Part shown: positions 25,061 to 34,145 of the stretch, in pieces
How the letters are laid out: every line of letters starts with the position of its first letter
How positions within the stretch are numbered: the first letter of the stretch is position 1
Source of the DNA: Flavobacterium psychrophilum
GTDB lineage: Bacteria > Bacteroidota > Bacteroidia > Flavobacteriales > Flavobacteriaceae
Reading direction: 5' to 3'
NCBI GenBank assembly: GCA_945874225.1
Contig: CAMCFT010000002.1
Span: 1 to 64,000 of the forward strand
Length of the DNA stretch: 64,000 nucleotides
The notes under the pieces: generated by a model
Seen by the model: the letters and a program-made list of their open reading frames with translations, nothing else
What the model was told of the DNA's origin: nothing
The model's database searches: none
Position numbers and translations under genes: made by a program

Positions 25061-26530
25061 TTATAAAATTATTTCGTTTTCCACAACTAATTTTGGAACT
25101 TCTATAAATTCAAGTTTTCTGGCAACTAATTCTTTTTTTATTTCCTTTGCTTTTTCTTCAGTTAAGTCATAATTTCTCATTATCCACATAGCTATCAATG
25201 TGCCTAAAATTGGGATGCCTGAGTAAAAAATTCTCAAACCAGTTACTGCTCCCTCAGGTTGAGTTGCTGCATCTGCATTAAATCCGACAATCGTCATAAT
25301 AACACCCGTTAATAATCCTGCTATTGCAAAACCAAACTTAACCATCCACCAGTAAATAGCTCCAAAGATTCCTTCTCTTCTTTTACCCGAAGTCAATTCA
25401 TCCAAATCGCAAACATCAGCTGTCATAGACATCATCAAAGTAAATAAACTTCCTATACCAAAAGAGAAAAAAGGTAATGCAAACAAAAACATATAGGGTT
25501 TACCCGGAATGAAGAGAAACCAAAGCAAAATGTATCCTAAAATAGATATTCCCTGACAGAGTAAAAAGGCATCTTTTTTACCCATTTTTCTAGATATCCA
25601 GGCTACAACTGGTATTACTAAAAAAGTAGTTGATAATGCTCCCACACAACCAAAAAGGGTAGGCCAAATACCTGCAGCAACAACATTGCCATTAAAAAGA
25701 TAGTAAACCACAATAAAGAAAGAAAATGCAGCTACGGTATTAAAGGCATTAAAAATTAAGAAAGTAGCAATACAAAGTTTTCTAAAAGGCGCACTACTAA
25801 AAGCTTCTTTGAAACTCTTAAAAATTTCCTTTAAACTACCTCTTATTGTTTTAAACGTTAATGGCGCAAAACTTTCCTCATTTAATGTAGACTTGCTTTT
25901 AATAAAGATGGCAGGAATCATCGCCAATATCATGCACGAAACACCTACCCATATAGCTAAACTTCTTGTGGCTGTATCTGCATTAGGAAACCATTTTGGG
26001 TCATACATAACCACCCAAAACCAAGGTGCAATTACCCATGCCCATTGCCCAATCCATTGTGAAATTGCCATAATATTTGTTCGTTCATGAAAATCATCAC
26101 TCATTTCATAACCCATAGCTACATAAGGAACACTAAAAATAGATAACCCTAAATAAAACACAAACGACATTAAAAGGAAGAATACAAAATTATAATCTAG
26201 TCCATTTTCTCTATACAATTGCCACATTATAACAAAGGAAACCCCCATAATGATTGCTCCAATAAAAACATAATGTCTTCGTCTTCCCCAAACGGATCTT
26301 GTATTATCAGAAATAAAACCCATAATAGGATCTATGAAAGCATCAAATATTCTAGGTAGAAAAAACAAAATACCCCACATCCATGCTGGGAAACCTAAAT
26401 TTTGCACTAATACTACCATGAAAATTCCAAGTGCAGCAGGAAACATTTGGTTAGCTAACATACCTAATCCAAATGCAATTTTTTGACCCATAGGAACCAT
26501 ACCATTTGGGTTTGAAGAGTTATTTGACAT
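25061..26530 (-). CDS. GPH-type MFS glycoside:cation symporter
   Basis: A 489-residue inner-membrane transporter of the MFS_2 / glycoside-pentoside-hexuronide family with about 12 transmembrane segments. The N-terminal half carries FFLPRIFDAFIDPIMGFISDNTRSVWGRRR, the typical GPH loop with a DP-x-G-x3-D pattern (about 57-86), and SVPYVAMGYEMSDDFHERT follows (about 132-150). Such carriers import di- and oligosaccharides with Na+ or H+. It is the last gene of a six-gene glucan operon, 29 bases after the GH30 gene. It probably imports glucan oligomers or glucose-containing products from the periplasm for the cytoplasmic phosphorylase. Confidence 0.9.
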   Translation of the reverse strand: MSNNSSNPNGMVPMGQKIAFGLGMLANQMFPAALGIFMVVLVQNLGFPAWMWGILFFLPRIFDAFIDPIMGFISDNTRSVWGRRRHYVFIGAIIMGVSFVIMWQLYRENGLDYNFVFFLLMSFVFYLGLSIFSVPYVAMGYEMSDDFHERTNIMAISQWIGQWAWVIAPWFWVVMYDPKWFPNADTATRSLAIWVGVSCMILAMIPAIFIKSKSTLNEESFAPLTFKTIRGSLKEIFKSFKEAFSSAPFRKLCIATFLIFNAFNTVAAFSFFIVVYYLFNGNVVAAGIWPTLFGCVGALSTTFLVIPVVAWISRKMGKKDAFLLCQGISILGYILLWFLFIPGKPYMFLFALPFFSFGIGSLFTLMMSMTADVCDLDELTSGKRREGIFGAIYWWMVKFGFAIAGLLTGVIMTIVGFNADAATQPEGAVTGLRIFYSGIPILGTLIAMWIMRNYDLTEEKAKEIKKELVARKLEFIEVPKLVVENEIIL

Positions 26531-26559
26531 ATTTAGAGAGTTTTAATTATAATTTTTTA

Positions 26560-28071
26560 TCAGGGTTTAATTACTATAGTTTGCAATGCTTTTGCATTGA
26601 TTGAAATCTTTTTTTTCTTTTTATTAAGATTAATTTCCAGAGATTGTTCTTGTTCTGTAGGATTAAAAACAACCACTGCAATAGTCTTATCAGGGTTTTT
26701 TACCGCAGTCACCATCAGATCTTTATCGTTAATAGAGCAGCCAATTTTAATAGCTCCTGGTCTCATAAATTTGCTAAAATGTGCCATTGAGTAATATAGT
26801 GGTGTAAAATACACCTCATCCTTATCGATATCTACAATAACAGGAGCAATACACCAGTTTTTAAACCAATTAGGTCCACCTTGAGTGTCTAAAACCATAT
26901 TCCAATCAACCCAACCATCAACCCAATTATTCAAACATCCTATAATATCATTTACATAACGATTAACAGGGGCATATTTTGGGTGTAAATATTTGTCCTT
27001 TTCACTTGCCCAATCCCAACCCCAATCTGTGGCCTCTTTATTCCAATACCAAGCATCATCATTCCAATGTGGTACTTCAGAATCCACACAAGCTTCGGTT
27101 TGAATTAAATATTTATTGGGTGCTTTTTTGTGGGCATATTGCAATGCATTTGGTAAATAATCATAGGTACTTTCATACCAATGTATGGCAGTTCCTGAAA
27201 AGTATTTAGAAGATTTTTCGTCTTTGAACATCTCATCTACCCATTCCGGTAAACCCGCTCTATTTTGGTCGTACCCTAATATTTTAACATCAGCCCAACC
27301 GTCTTTTTCTAATTTTGGACCTAGATGATTCTGAACAAAATCGGTCATTTCTTTAGGCGAAAACAGCGTGCTCTCCCAGTTGTTTCCGTTACCGTGTGGT
27401 TCATTGATTACAGTAACTCCCCAAATATTGATTCCTTCTTTTTTATAAGCTTCTAAATATTTTGAAAAATATAAAGTAAACGAATCATTAAATTCAGGCA
27501 ATAATTTTCCACCAACATATTTTTTATTGTCTTTCATCCAAGGCGGTGAGGTCCAAGGTGAGGCTATAATTTTAAAACCTTCTTTCGAAATGGCTTTTGC
27601 GTCTAAAATCATTGGAATTAAATCCAATTTATCATCTTCGATTGTGAAATTTTCTAATAACTTATCATTTTCAACTTTTGCATACGTATAATTACTAAGT
27701 GAAAAATCACAGGAAGCAATGTGCGTTCTGGTTAATGAATAATTAGCTCCGTTTTCACCAAAATAAGCTTCTAGAATTTTATTGCGATTTGCTGCACTCA
27801 ATTTATTGAGCAAATAAGCACTTGATTCTGTAAATGAACCGCCAAAACCTGTAATGGTTTGAAATTTTTCTTCTGGATTTAATGCAATTATAAGTGGGTT
27901 TTTATTTGCTGAAAATTCAGTTATCTTTTTTAAAGAGTTTCCTTGTGCTGAGGTTTCATAGACTTCAACTTTAAAATCTTTTGAAACTTTACAACTATTC
28001 AATGAAAATGCCACAATAAAAATTATTATCGAAAATTTATAAAAACTGATATTCGATTTAAATTTTTCCAT
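26560..28071 (-). CDS. GH30 glycoside hydrolase lipoprotein (probable beta-1,6-glucanase)
   Basis: A 503-residue lipoprotein; the signal peptide ends at the lipobox LNSC (Cys27). The GH30 barrel is clear: ITGFGGSFTESSAYLL, then SPWTSPPWMKDN, the acid/base in VTVINEPHGNGNNW (about 220-233) and the nucleophile in LIQTEACVD (about 325). A C-terminal beta domain with AVVVFNPTEQEQSLEI completes the two-domain fold. GH30 subfamilies include endo-beta-1,6-glucanases and beta-glucosidases; in this operon removal of beta-1,6 branches from laminarin is the natural reading. Its ATG overlaps the GH17 stop codon by one base. Confidence 0.9.
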   Translation of the reverse strand: MEKFKSNISFYKFSIIIFIVAFSLNSCKVSKDFKVEVYETSAQGNSLKKITEFSANKNPLIIALNPEEKFQTITGFGGSFTESSAYLLNKLSAANRNKILEAYFGENGANYSLTRTHIASCDFSLSNYTYAKVENDKLLENFTIEDDKLDLIPMILDAKAISKEGFKIIASPWTSPPWMKDNKKYVGGKLLPEFNDSFTLYFSKYLEAYKKEGINIWGVTVINEPHGNGNNWESTLFSPKEMTDFVQNHLGPKLEKDGWADVKILGYDQNRAGLPEWVDEMFKDEKSSKYFSGTAIHWYESTYDYLPNALQYAHKKAPNKYLIQTEACVDSEVPHWNDDAWYWNKEATDWGWDWASEKDKYLHPKYAPVNRYVNDIIGCLNNWVDGWVDWNMVLDTQGGPNWFKNWCIAPVIVDIDKDEVYFTPLYYSMAHFSKFMRPGAIKIGCSINDKDLMVTAVKNPDKTIAVVVFNPTEQEQSLEINLNKKKKKISINAKALQTIVIKP

Positions 28072-29333
28072 TACTGTTTTTTGTTTAATAAAGAAGGAGT
28101 TTTAACATCCAACCACAAAGATTTTTCATTACCATTATATGTTTTTGTAATGGGTTTTCCATCACGAGACAACCCTTTAAAAACACCTTTATCTACTAAA
28201 TCCCAAAGGGCATATTTAGCTTCAGATTGTAAATTAAATAATCCAAAATGATTTTCTGATCCCAATGGATTTCCACTATCCTTCCATTGTTCATCAAAAG
28301 CTTCAAAATAAAAAAGAGAAATTCCTTCTTTATTTGCCCATTCGCTCATCAATTTATAATAAACCGCTGCTTTGTATTCATCTGTAGCTTTTGAACCTTC
28401 GTTGCCATAAAGCTTATTGTCATATGAAGCCCAACCCGTTTCTCCAATGTGAACAGGTTTATTTATACCTATTGATTTCATATAATTTACAACACTATTA
28501 TACTGCGAAATAGCATAATCTCTGGATCTAATCATTGCTTCATCAATTTTTTCTTTTTGAGATAATTGCTCTTCATTAGCCATCGTTCCCCAAAATAATG
28601 GATGATAATGCGTATCATGCATTGGGTAAGTATGCATCGAAATATAATCGACTGCTTTTATGAGTTGATTTAAATCTTCTACATGATAGTCATCACTACC
28701 ACCTCCCCAAGAGGCAAAATTATCAGAAGTTGTTATCCATACATTTTTAGGTAATTTTCCTTCCTTTTTTAAATTCTGCAAATGATTTACCCATTTTAAT
28801 ATGATACCTGGCTCAACATAATAACTCCAAGCCCATTTTACCATCGCTTCATTTCCTACAGCAATAATCTTAATAATATCAGGATATTCATTTGCCAGTT
28901 TTGCGGCTTCAGCGATCTCTATGGGATTGCGATCACTGTCTTCATTGCGAATGAGAGGGTTTGCTGTCCAAGCGTTTTTGCAATCTATCCAAGCCCCTAA
29001 CATCACATACATTTCAAAATGGGGATTCTCTTTCTTTAATGCTCTTATTGCTTCTAATAAATTAGAAGTGTCTGTGTGATGCACATTATAGGTTCTAAGA
29101 ACTTTAATGTTCATCGCTGAGAGAATTTTCAAATCCTCTGTTATTTGAGCAATAGTAGGTTCAACATCCCTTGTTTTATCTCTATACCCACCATAACAGA
29201 AGGTCTTATAATTTGGATTTCCCAATATTTTTTCAGCAGTAATTTCAATTGATACTTTTGAATTAGTACTTTTGCAATTGCAAAACAGCAACGACATAAG
29301 CACCAGAAGAAAGAAGATTGCACTTTTTTTCAT
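28071..29333 (-). CDS. GH17-like glycosidase lipoprotein
   Basis: A 420-residue lipoprotein with lipobox FCNC. It has a TIM barrel of the GH17 type, the family of beta-1,3-glucanases and glucanosyltransferases: FCYGGYRDKTRDVEPT near the start, the acid/base in IIAVGNEAMVKWAW (about 165), the nucleophile in VHIGETGWASY (about 295) and SLFYFEAFDEQWK near the end. It would cut or rearrange beta-1,3-glucan oligosaccharides in the periplasm or at the outer membrane. The ATG at 29333 lies four bases after the phosphorylase stop; an in-frame TTG just upstream is less likely. The downstream GH30 start overlaps its stop. Confidence 0.88.
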   Translation of the reverse strand: MKKSAIFFLLVLMSLLFCNCKSTNSKVSIEITAEKILGNPNYKTFCYGGYRDKTRDVEPTIAQITEDLKILSAMNIKVLRTYNVHHTDTSNLLEAIRALKKENPHFEMYVMLGAWIDCKNAWTANPLIRNEDSDRNPIEIAEAAKLANEYPDIIKIIAVGNEAMVKWAWSYYVEPGIILKWVNHLQNLKKEGKLPKNVWITTSDNFASWGGGSDDYHVEDLNQLIKAVDYISMHTYPMHDTHYHPLFWGTMANEEQLSQKEKIDEAMIRSRDYAISQYNSVVNYMKSIGINKPVHIGETGWASYDNKLYGNEGSKATDEYKAAVYYKLMSEWANKEGISLFYFEAFDEQWKDSGNPLGSENHFGLFNLQSEAKYALWDLVDKGVFKGLSRDGKPITKTYNGNEKSLWLDVKTPSLLNKKQ

Positions 29334-29337
29334 CAAA

Positions 29338-32300
29338 CTAAATAATAATAGCCACCGTTACTTGAATAATCTCTCCTGTTCGGTCAAATATTTTTTGACT
29401 CAACTCATGACTCAAAATCAAAGTTGAAATAGTTTCTATCTCATTATTTTTATATTTTACTTCTATTTGATTCTTATCTGCAATTTTATAAATCATAGGC
29501 ACTTGACAAATAGTAAATGCCAGACTTCCTTTTTCTAACGTTACTGAATAGGGCTTGTTTTCAAAATCTATAAAACTTACCATTTCCTCTTGCTGCAAAA
29601 ATTGATTTTTATTTAGCAAAGTAGGTTGAAACATCAGTTGACCACTTTCTACTTTTACACCTAATTCACCTTTTCTTGTAAGGACATCTTCTTTTACTTG
29701 CCCAGTCATTCCAGGTTGTTGAGCTCCTCTATGCGAAGGGGTATGCGAATAAGGATCCGTTGGAAATGCTCCGTAAACTTCTGGTGTTTTATGAACGCCT
29801 ATACCTTTTCCTATTTCATCATAATGCAATGACAAAGCCTGAATAACAGCAATATCTTCTTTATCTTTATAAGCTTTTTCAATTACTTCTTGAACAGCCA
29901 GATGCAGCTTTGATACCATATGCCAATAAATAGAACCCAATCCTTCATATCCATAAAACGTTCCAGATCTGCCTGTAAATGCCTTATGATTAAAAACATC
30001 TTCAAAAATTTGGAGTATTTCTTCAGATTCTTTTTCAACCAAAACTTGATATTGTTCTTGATTTTTGAGTTGTAGTAAGGCTGCTTTTAAGTCATTTGCG
30101 TTATGGAAGTTTCCATTAAAATGAAAGCCTCCTTTAACATCTCTGTCTACAATAGAATAATTAGCATTAGCAATTAATTTTGCTAATAAAGTTGACTTTT
30201 CAATACTTCCTTTTGGAACCTTATTTTTTTCTAAAAACTTAGGCAATTCTTTATTCGGATACAAGATATAACTGTTTTGATCGGGACGATACAAAGCACT
30301 ATTTCTTAATGCATTCAGTATTTCTAATGATTCATTTGCATTCAAATAGCCAGAACTTAAAACTGCTACCTGACCCTCTAGCATTTCGCTAAGATTAGAG
30401 ATAACCACACTATTATTTTTAATAGACATCAAGTTATAAGCCTGATACAATTTATCTGGTCTTTGATTGGCTTTAATAGAATGTTCGATGAAAGCTAAAG
30501 CTACCTTTGTGAATGTTTTTAAACCAGCTATAGAATGGGTTCTTTTTTTACCACAAAATCCAGTGTTATATACTTGAAGACGATAATCAGAAGCCGCTTT
30601 TCCTAACCGGTCTAATATGTTTCTACGGGATTGATCATCAATTTTTCCTGAAAGTAAATGTTGATTTTCTACTAAACATTCTCTAACTTCATGATAGAAT
30701 TCTACCATTTCATCAGAAATTTTAAAAGTTTCTAATTCGGATGATTCTAATATATTTTGGAAAGTTTTTAAAAACCTACGCAAATAACAAAGTGTAACCA
30801 TAGACACTCCATTTCCTACCAAGGCATTATTCGCATCATTCCATTCTGGTCGTTGGGTGTTCATCCATATTCCTCCCTCAGGGATGAAATTTGACATCTT
30901 AGCTAAAACAGTTGCTAATATTTTTTCAATAAAATTTACATGATAAATTTCATTGTTATTATTCTCTATCAAAGTACCGTCAGCACCTATTTTCGCTCGT
31001 TTTTCATTTATTTTTTTCTCCCAATTATGATTGTATTCTATGGTATCTTTTGGATTTTTTAAGATATCCTGATAGGATTTAATAGTATATGGAACTGCAG
31101 CATAAACAAAACATTCTTTATCAAAATATGAGCTTAGTTTACCAGGAGAATACTTTTCAATAAATTCTAAAAATTTCAGTAAATAAATGATTTGATGATC
31201 CCCCCAATATCCAATATAAGACCAAGGATTATCCGGTTCTATGGCTTCCCAATCAAATCCACTTTTGGTAACTCTATAAGGATTGTATCCATCAAATGTA
31301 GAGGCATTTAAGAATTTAAAAATCATTCCTTCAATAAAATTGGGATAAGCGTAAGCCAATGCTTCCCAGTTTTGAAATATATCTCTCCAATTTCCTTCGT
31401 AATCCAGAATTTTTGAATCATCTACTTCACTTCGAGTATTAATCGAGAATTTATTCCAAGGTCGACTTGGGTCTCCGTGTCTGCGACTGAATTTTAGTGG
31501 TAAATATTCAGTACATAACCTCACTAAATCCTCATTATTTTGACTTTCAATTAATTGAAGTAAATCAATATATGAGAATTCATCTTTTAAACCTTCAACA
31601 AATGCTTGATTTTTTTCAAACACTTCACCATTTGCTTTTGCTAAATATTGTGTAAAATCTTTTTTTCCTATTTGATAATTCTCATCAAAAATTCCTCCTC
31701 GCATAATATTAAAAAGAACATTAGCAAAGTGGCGAGTATCAATTAATTTATCGGCAGTAAATTGCAATCCATCAGCAGAAGCATTAAGTGCAATAAGATT
31801 TTGTTTCCCTAATTCAACATCTTCGATGAGTTTATTTTCAATGGTTTTATCATGAATAATTGACTCACAAAGTTGAATAACTTGCGATTGAGTTTGATTT
31901 ACATTTGCAATAATTTTCCAATCTTTTGAAGTGTTTTGAGGCAAATACAAATCATTAGAAATAAAATAAGCTCCTTTTTCTCCCTTAATATCAGTTTCGC
32001 TTTTTAGTTTTTGAAGTTTTCTAAAAGCAGGAAGTTGTTTAGAAGATAACAAATGGGTTGAATTTTCCATTCCCAACGACCACACAATATTTGACTTAAG
32101 CGCTTCACTAGGTTCTGCTTTATCAACTATTATGGCACTAAGCGCAAAAATACCTAAACCACTTTCTTCTTGTAATTCAGTCCTTTTGTATGCATCCACC
32201 AGATTACTGGTACTATTTTGCAAATCACTGCTTACGCCATGTGGCATAATATTTTGAATACCATCTAATACAGTAATGTTGTAATTTTGATTTGAATTAT

Positions 32301-32736
32301 TTATGATTTCAGATTTTTTGACAAACCCAAAAAGGTTACTAGAACTCCATTGGTATCTATAAGTCAGTTGTAAATCGTTGTGAATCTCTTCGAATATAAT
32401 TTTGTTACCGTAAAAGTTTTTATATAAATTCCTGGTAAGATTATAGTTTTCATTAAAACGTTCTGTAAATGGTTCCCAAACCATTACTTTATCATCAAAA
32501 TGAATTTGAAAAATAGATTTACTACCTGTAATATCAGCAAATTCGGTTATTTTATCATCCGTATAATATGGAAAAAGTGCAAATTCCGCATTCTTTCTAC
32601 CTGCTGTAAGTCCGCCATTACTCGAAATAAACATCCAATGATTAGAATCACTTACAATGCTCATAAAAAAAGGACGCATAGTATCATGATTTGCAATTTT
32701 ATAATATTTCTCTCCCTGTATTTCGACTATATTCAT
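29338..32736 (-). CDS. Beta-1,3-glucan phosphorylase, GH149-type (GH94-related)
   Basis: A 1,132-residue protein with no signal peptide, so cytoplasmic. It has the architecture of inverting disaccharide/oligosaccharide phosphorylases: an N-terminal beta-sandwich (about 1-290), a linker, a large (alpha/alpha)6 barrel and a C-terminal beta segment. The catalytic general acid is expected in RPEWNDANNALVGNG (Asp near residue 631), as in the GH94 family EWND/DWND motif. Length and segment pattern (GRSGTFYGYEGLGSIYWHM, HTPSHRGAQQPGMTGQVKED) fit GH149 beta-1,3-oligoglucan phosphorylases; GH161 is the alternative. It would phosphorolyse laminari-oligosaccharides to glucose-1-phosphate. It is in an operon with GH2-like, GH17 and GH30 genes and two MFS carriers. 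Confidence 0.85.
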   Translation of the reverse strand: MNIVEIQGEKYYKIANHDTMRPFFMSIVSDSNHWMFISSNGGLTAGRKNAEFALFPYYTDDKITEFADITGSKSIFQIHFDDKVMVWEPFTERFNENYNLTRNLYKNFYGNKIIFEEIHNDLQLTYRYQWSSSNLFGFVKKSEIINNSNQNYNITVLDGIQNIMPHGVSSDLQNSTSNLVDAYKRTELQEESGLGIFALSAIIVDKAEPSEALKSNIVWSLGMENSTHLLSSKQLPAFRKLQKLKSETDIKGEKGAYFISNDLYLPQNTSKDWKIIANVNQTQSQVIQLCESIIHDKTIENKLIEDVELGKQNLIALNASADGLQFTADKLIDTRHFANVLFNIMRGGIFDENYQIGKKDFTQYLAKANGEVFEKNQAFVEGLKDEFSYIDLLQLIESQNNEDLVRLCTEYLPLKFSRRHGDPSRPWNKFSINTRSEVDDSKILDYEGNWRDIFQNWEALAYAYPNFIEGMIFKFLNASTFDGYNPYRVTKSGFDWEAIEPDNPWSYIGYWGDHQIIYLLKFLEFIEKYSPGKLSSYFDKECFVYAAVPYTIKSYQDILKNPKDTIEYNHNWEKKINEKRAKIGADGTLIENNNNEIYHVNFIEKILATVLAKMSNFIPEGGIWMNTQRPEWNDANNALVGNGVSMVTLCYLRRFLKTFQNILESSELETFKISDEMVEFYHEVRECLVENQHLLSGKIDDQSRRNILDRLGKAASDYRLQVYNTGFCGKKRTHSIAGLKTFTKVALAFIEHSIKANQRPDKLYQAYNLMSIKNNSVVISNLSEMLEGQVAVLSSGYLNANESLEILNALRNSALYRPDQNSYILYPNKELPKFLEKNKVPKGSIEKSTLLAKLIANANYSIVDRDVKGGFHFNGNFHNANDLKAALLQLKNQEQYQVLVEKESEEILQIFEDVFNHKAFTGRSGTFYGYEGLGSIYWHMVSKLHLAVQEVIEKAYKDKEDIAVIQALSLHYDEIGKGIGVHKTPEVYGAFPTDPYSHTPSHRGAQQPGMTGQVKEDVLTRKGELGVKVESGQLMFQPTLLNKNQFLQQEEMVSFIDFENKPYSVTLEKGSLAFTICQVPMIYKIADKNQIEVKYKNNEIETISTLILSHELSQKIFDRTGEIIQVTVAIII

Positions 32737-32788
32737 GTTATTCTGTATTAATATTTTATTTCTTTAATTATTAAGATGCTTTTCACTT

Positions 32789-34126
32789 TTAAGAAGCCTC
32801 CTTTATTTTTATTTTATCAAATTTCTTTTTTAGTTTTTTTAATGATTTACTATTGGTAAATGGATTAATCTGATGAACTTCTTTTAAAATATAGTAAGCT
32901 GATCGTGGATGTAATTGATATATTCCACTTTCATTAGCCGAGCCTTTTTCACAAATCCCAAACCATTCTTCATTCATATTATTTTTCCCTTTTTCAAAAT
33001 CAAAAATATACCCACCATTAGCCCAAGAGGCATTTGAATCGTGTAGGTCCAAATTTATTGTTTGTCCATATTTCCACCAACCATCACTAAATTGGAAAGT
33101 AAAACCACCGATACAATATTCACTTTTACCTAAACCCGCTGCGTTTTCATATATTTCTTTCCAATTCCCTTTAAGAATAGACGCCTGAGCATTTTGATCT
33201 TCTTTATTAATGAGCACATTAAAACAATCTGAACCAAATTCAGTTAATAAAACAGGTTTACCATATTCTTTTTTCACTTTTTCAAATAAATCTCCAAATG
33301 AAATTCCACGATAAACATTGGTTCCGTATATATCGATATCTGGACATTCTTTTGCTATTAAATCAAGAAAAAGCACATCTCCATTACAAATCGCAATTGG
33401 ATGTGAATTATCAATGGTTTTCATAGCCACAGCTGCTTCATTGAATAACTTATACATTGCCTGAGCACGAACAGCAGATTTTCTGTCATTTACAGGTATA
33501 TCCTCTGTTTCTGCACCCTCCCAAAACAGACCATAATTATTTTCATTACCCAATAAAAACAATAATAACCCCTTGGTATCTTTATAGTCTATAGCCAATT
33601 GTTTTACTTCTTCTAATAGCAATTCTCTCGTTAATGCATCAGAATAATCTGTATTTGATGCCCATATACCGTTTAACGTTAAACCATAGCGACCAAATGA
33701 GTGATTTATCATGGTATAGATACCGTAATTAGTATAAATATATTCAATCCATTTTTTTTGAATACCTGTGTATACTCGTATCGCATTCACACCCATATTT
33801 TTTAATAATGGCATTTCATTATCCAATGCTTTTTTAATGATACTGTCCGGTTGCTCCCACAAAATATAAGTGTAGTTTTTTCCAATAGGAAAATAATCCC
33901 AGTTCATTCCATTTATAATTAGATCGTGACCATTAACTTTGAGTTTAAAACCATCTGTATTTTTATCGATTCGTACTTTGTCGCCTTGAGTAATTACTGT
34001 TGAAACATTACTTTCATTGTTTTCAGCTATTTTTTTTGGTTTTATATTGGCACAATTAGACAAAAACAAAATCATCATTAATGGAAAAAAACTTTGCTTT
34101 ACGAATTTTATATATTGATTTATCAT
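32789..34126 (-). CDS. GH2-like TIM-barrel glycosidase lipoprotein
   Basis: A 445-residue lipoprotein with lipobox LSNC. It has a clan GH-A barrel resembling the GH2 C-terminal catalytic domain: FKLKVNGHDLIINGMNWDY, then NMGVNAIRVYTG, the acid/base in LLFLLGNENNYGLFW (about 190-205) and the nucleophile in PVLLTEFGSDCF (about 295). The beta-sandwich domains of a full GH2 enzyme are missing. The assignment to a family is tentative; GH5-, GH72- and GH2-like proteins share these motifs. The ATG at 34126 is chosen; the TTG five codons earlier is not needed. Its position second in the operon suggests action on beta-1,3-glucan oligomers. Confidence 0.75.
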   Translation of the reverse strand: MINQYIKFVKQSFFPLMMILFLSNCANIKPKKIAENNESNVSTVITQGDKVRIDKNTDGFKLKVNGHDLIINGMNWDYFPIGKNYTYILWEQPDSIIKKALDNEMPLLKNMGVNAIRVYTGIQKKWIEYIYTNYGIYTMINHSFGRYGLTLNGIWASNTDYSDALTRELLLEEVKQLAIDYKDTKGLLLFLLGNENNYGLFWEGAETEDIPVNDRKSAVRAQAMYKLFNEAAVAMKTIDNSHPIAICNGDVLFLDLIAKECPDIDIYGTNVYRGISFGDLFEKVKKEYGKPVLLTEFGSDCFNVLINKEDQNAQASILKGNWKEIYENAAGLGKSEYCIGGFTFQFSDGWWKYGQTINLDLHDSNASWANGGYIFDFEKGKNNMNEEWFGICEKGSANESGIYQLHPRSAYYILKEVHQINPFTNSKSLKKLKKKFDKIKIKEAS

Positions 34127-34145
34127 ATTTACTTTTATCAATCCT

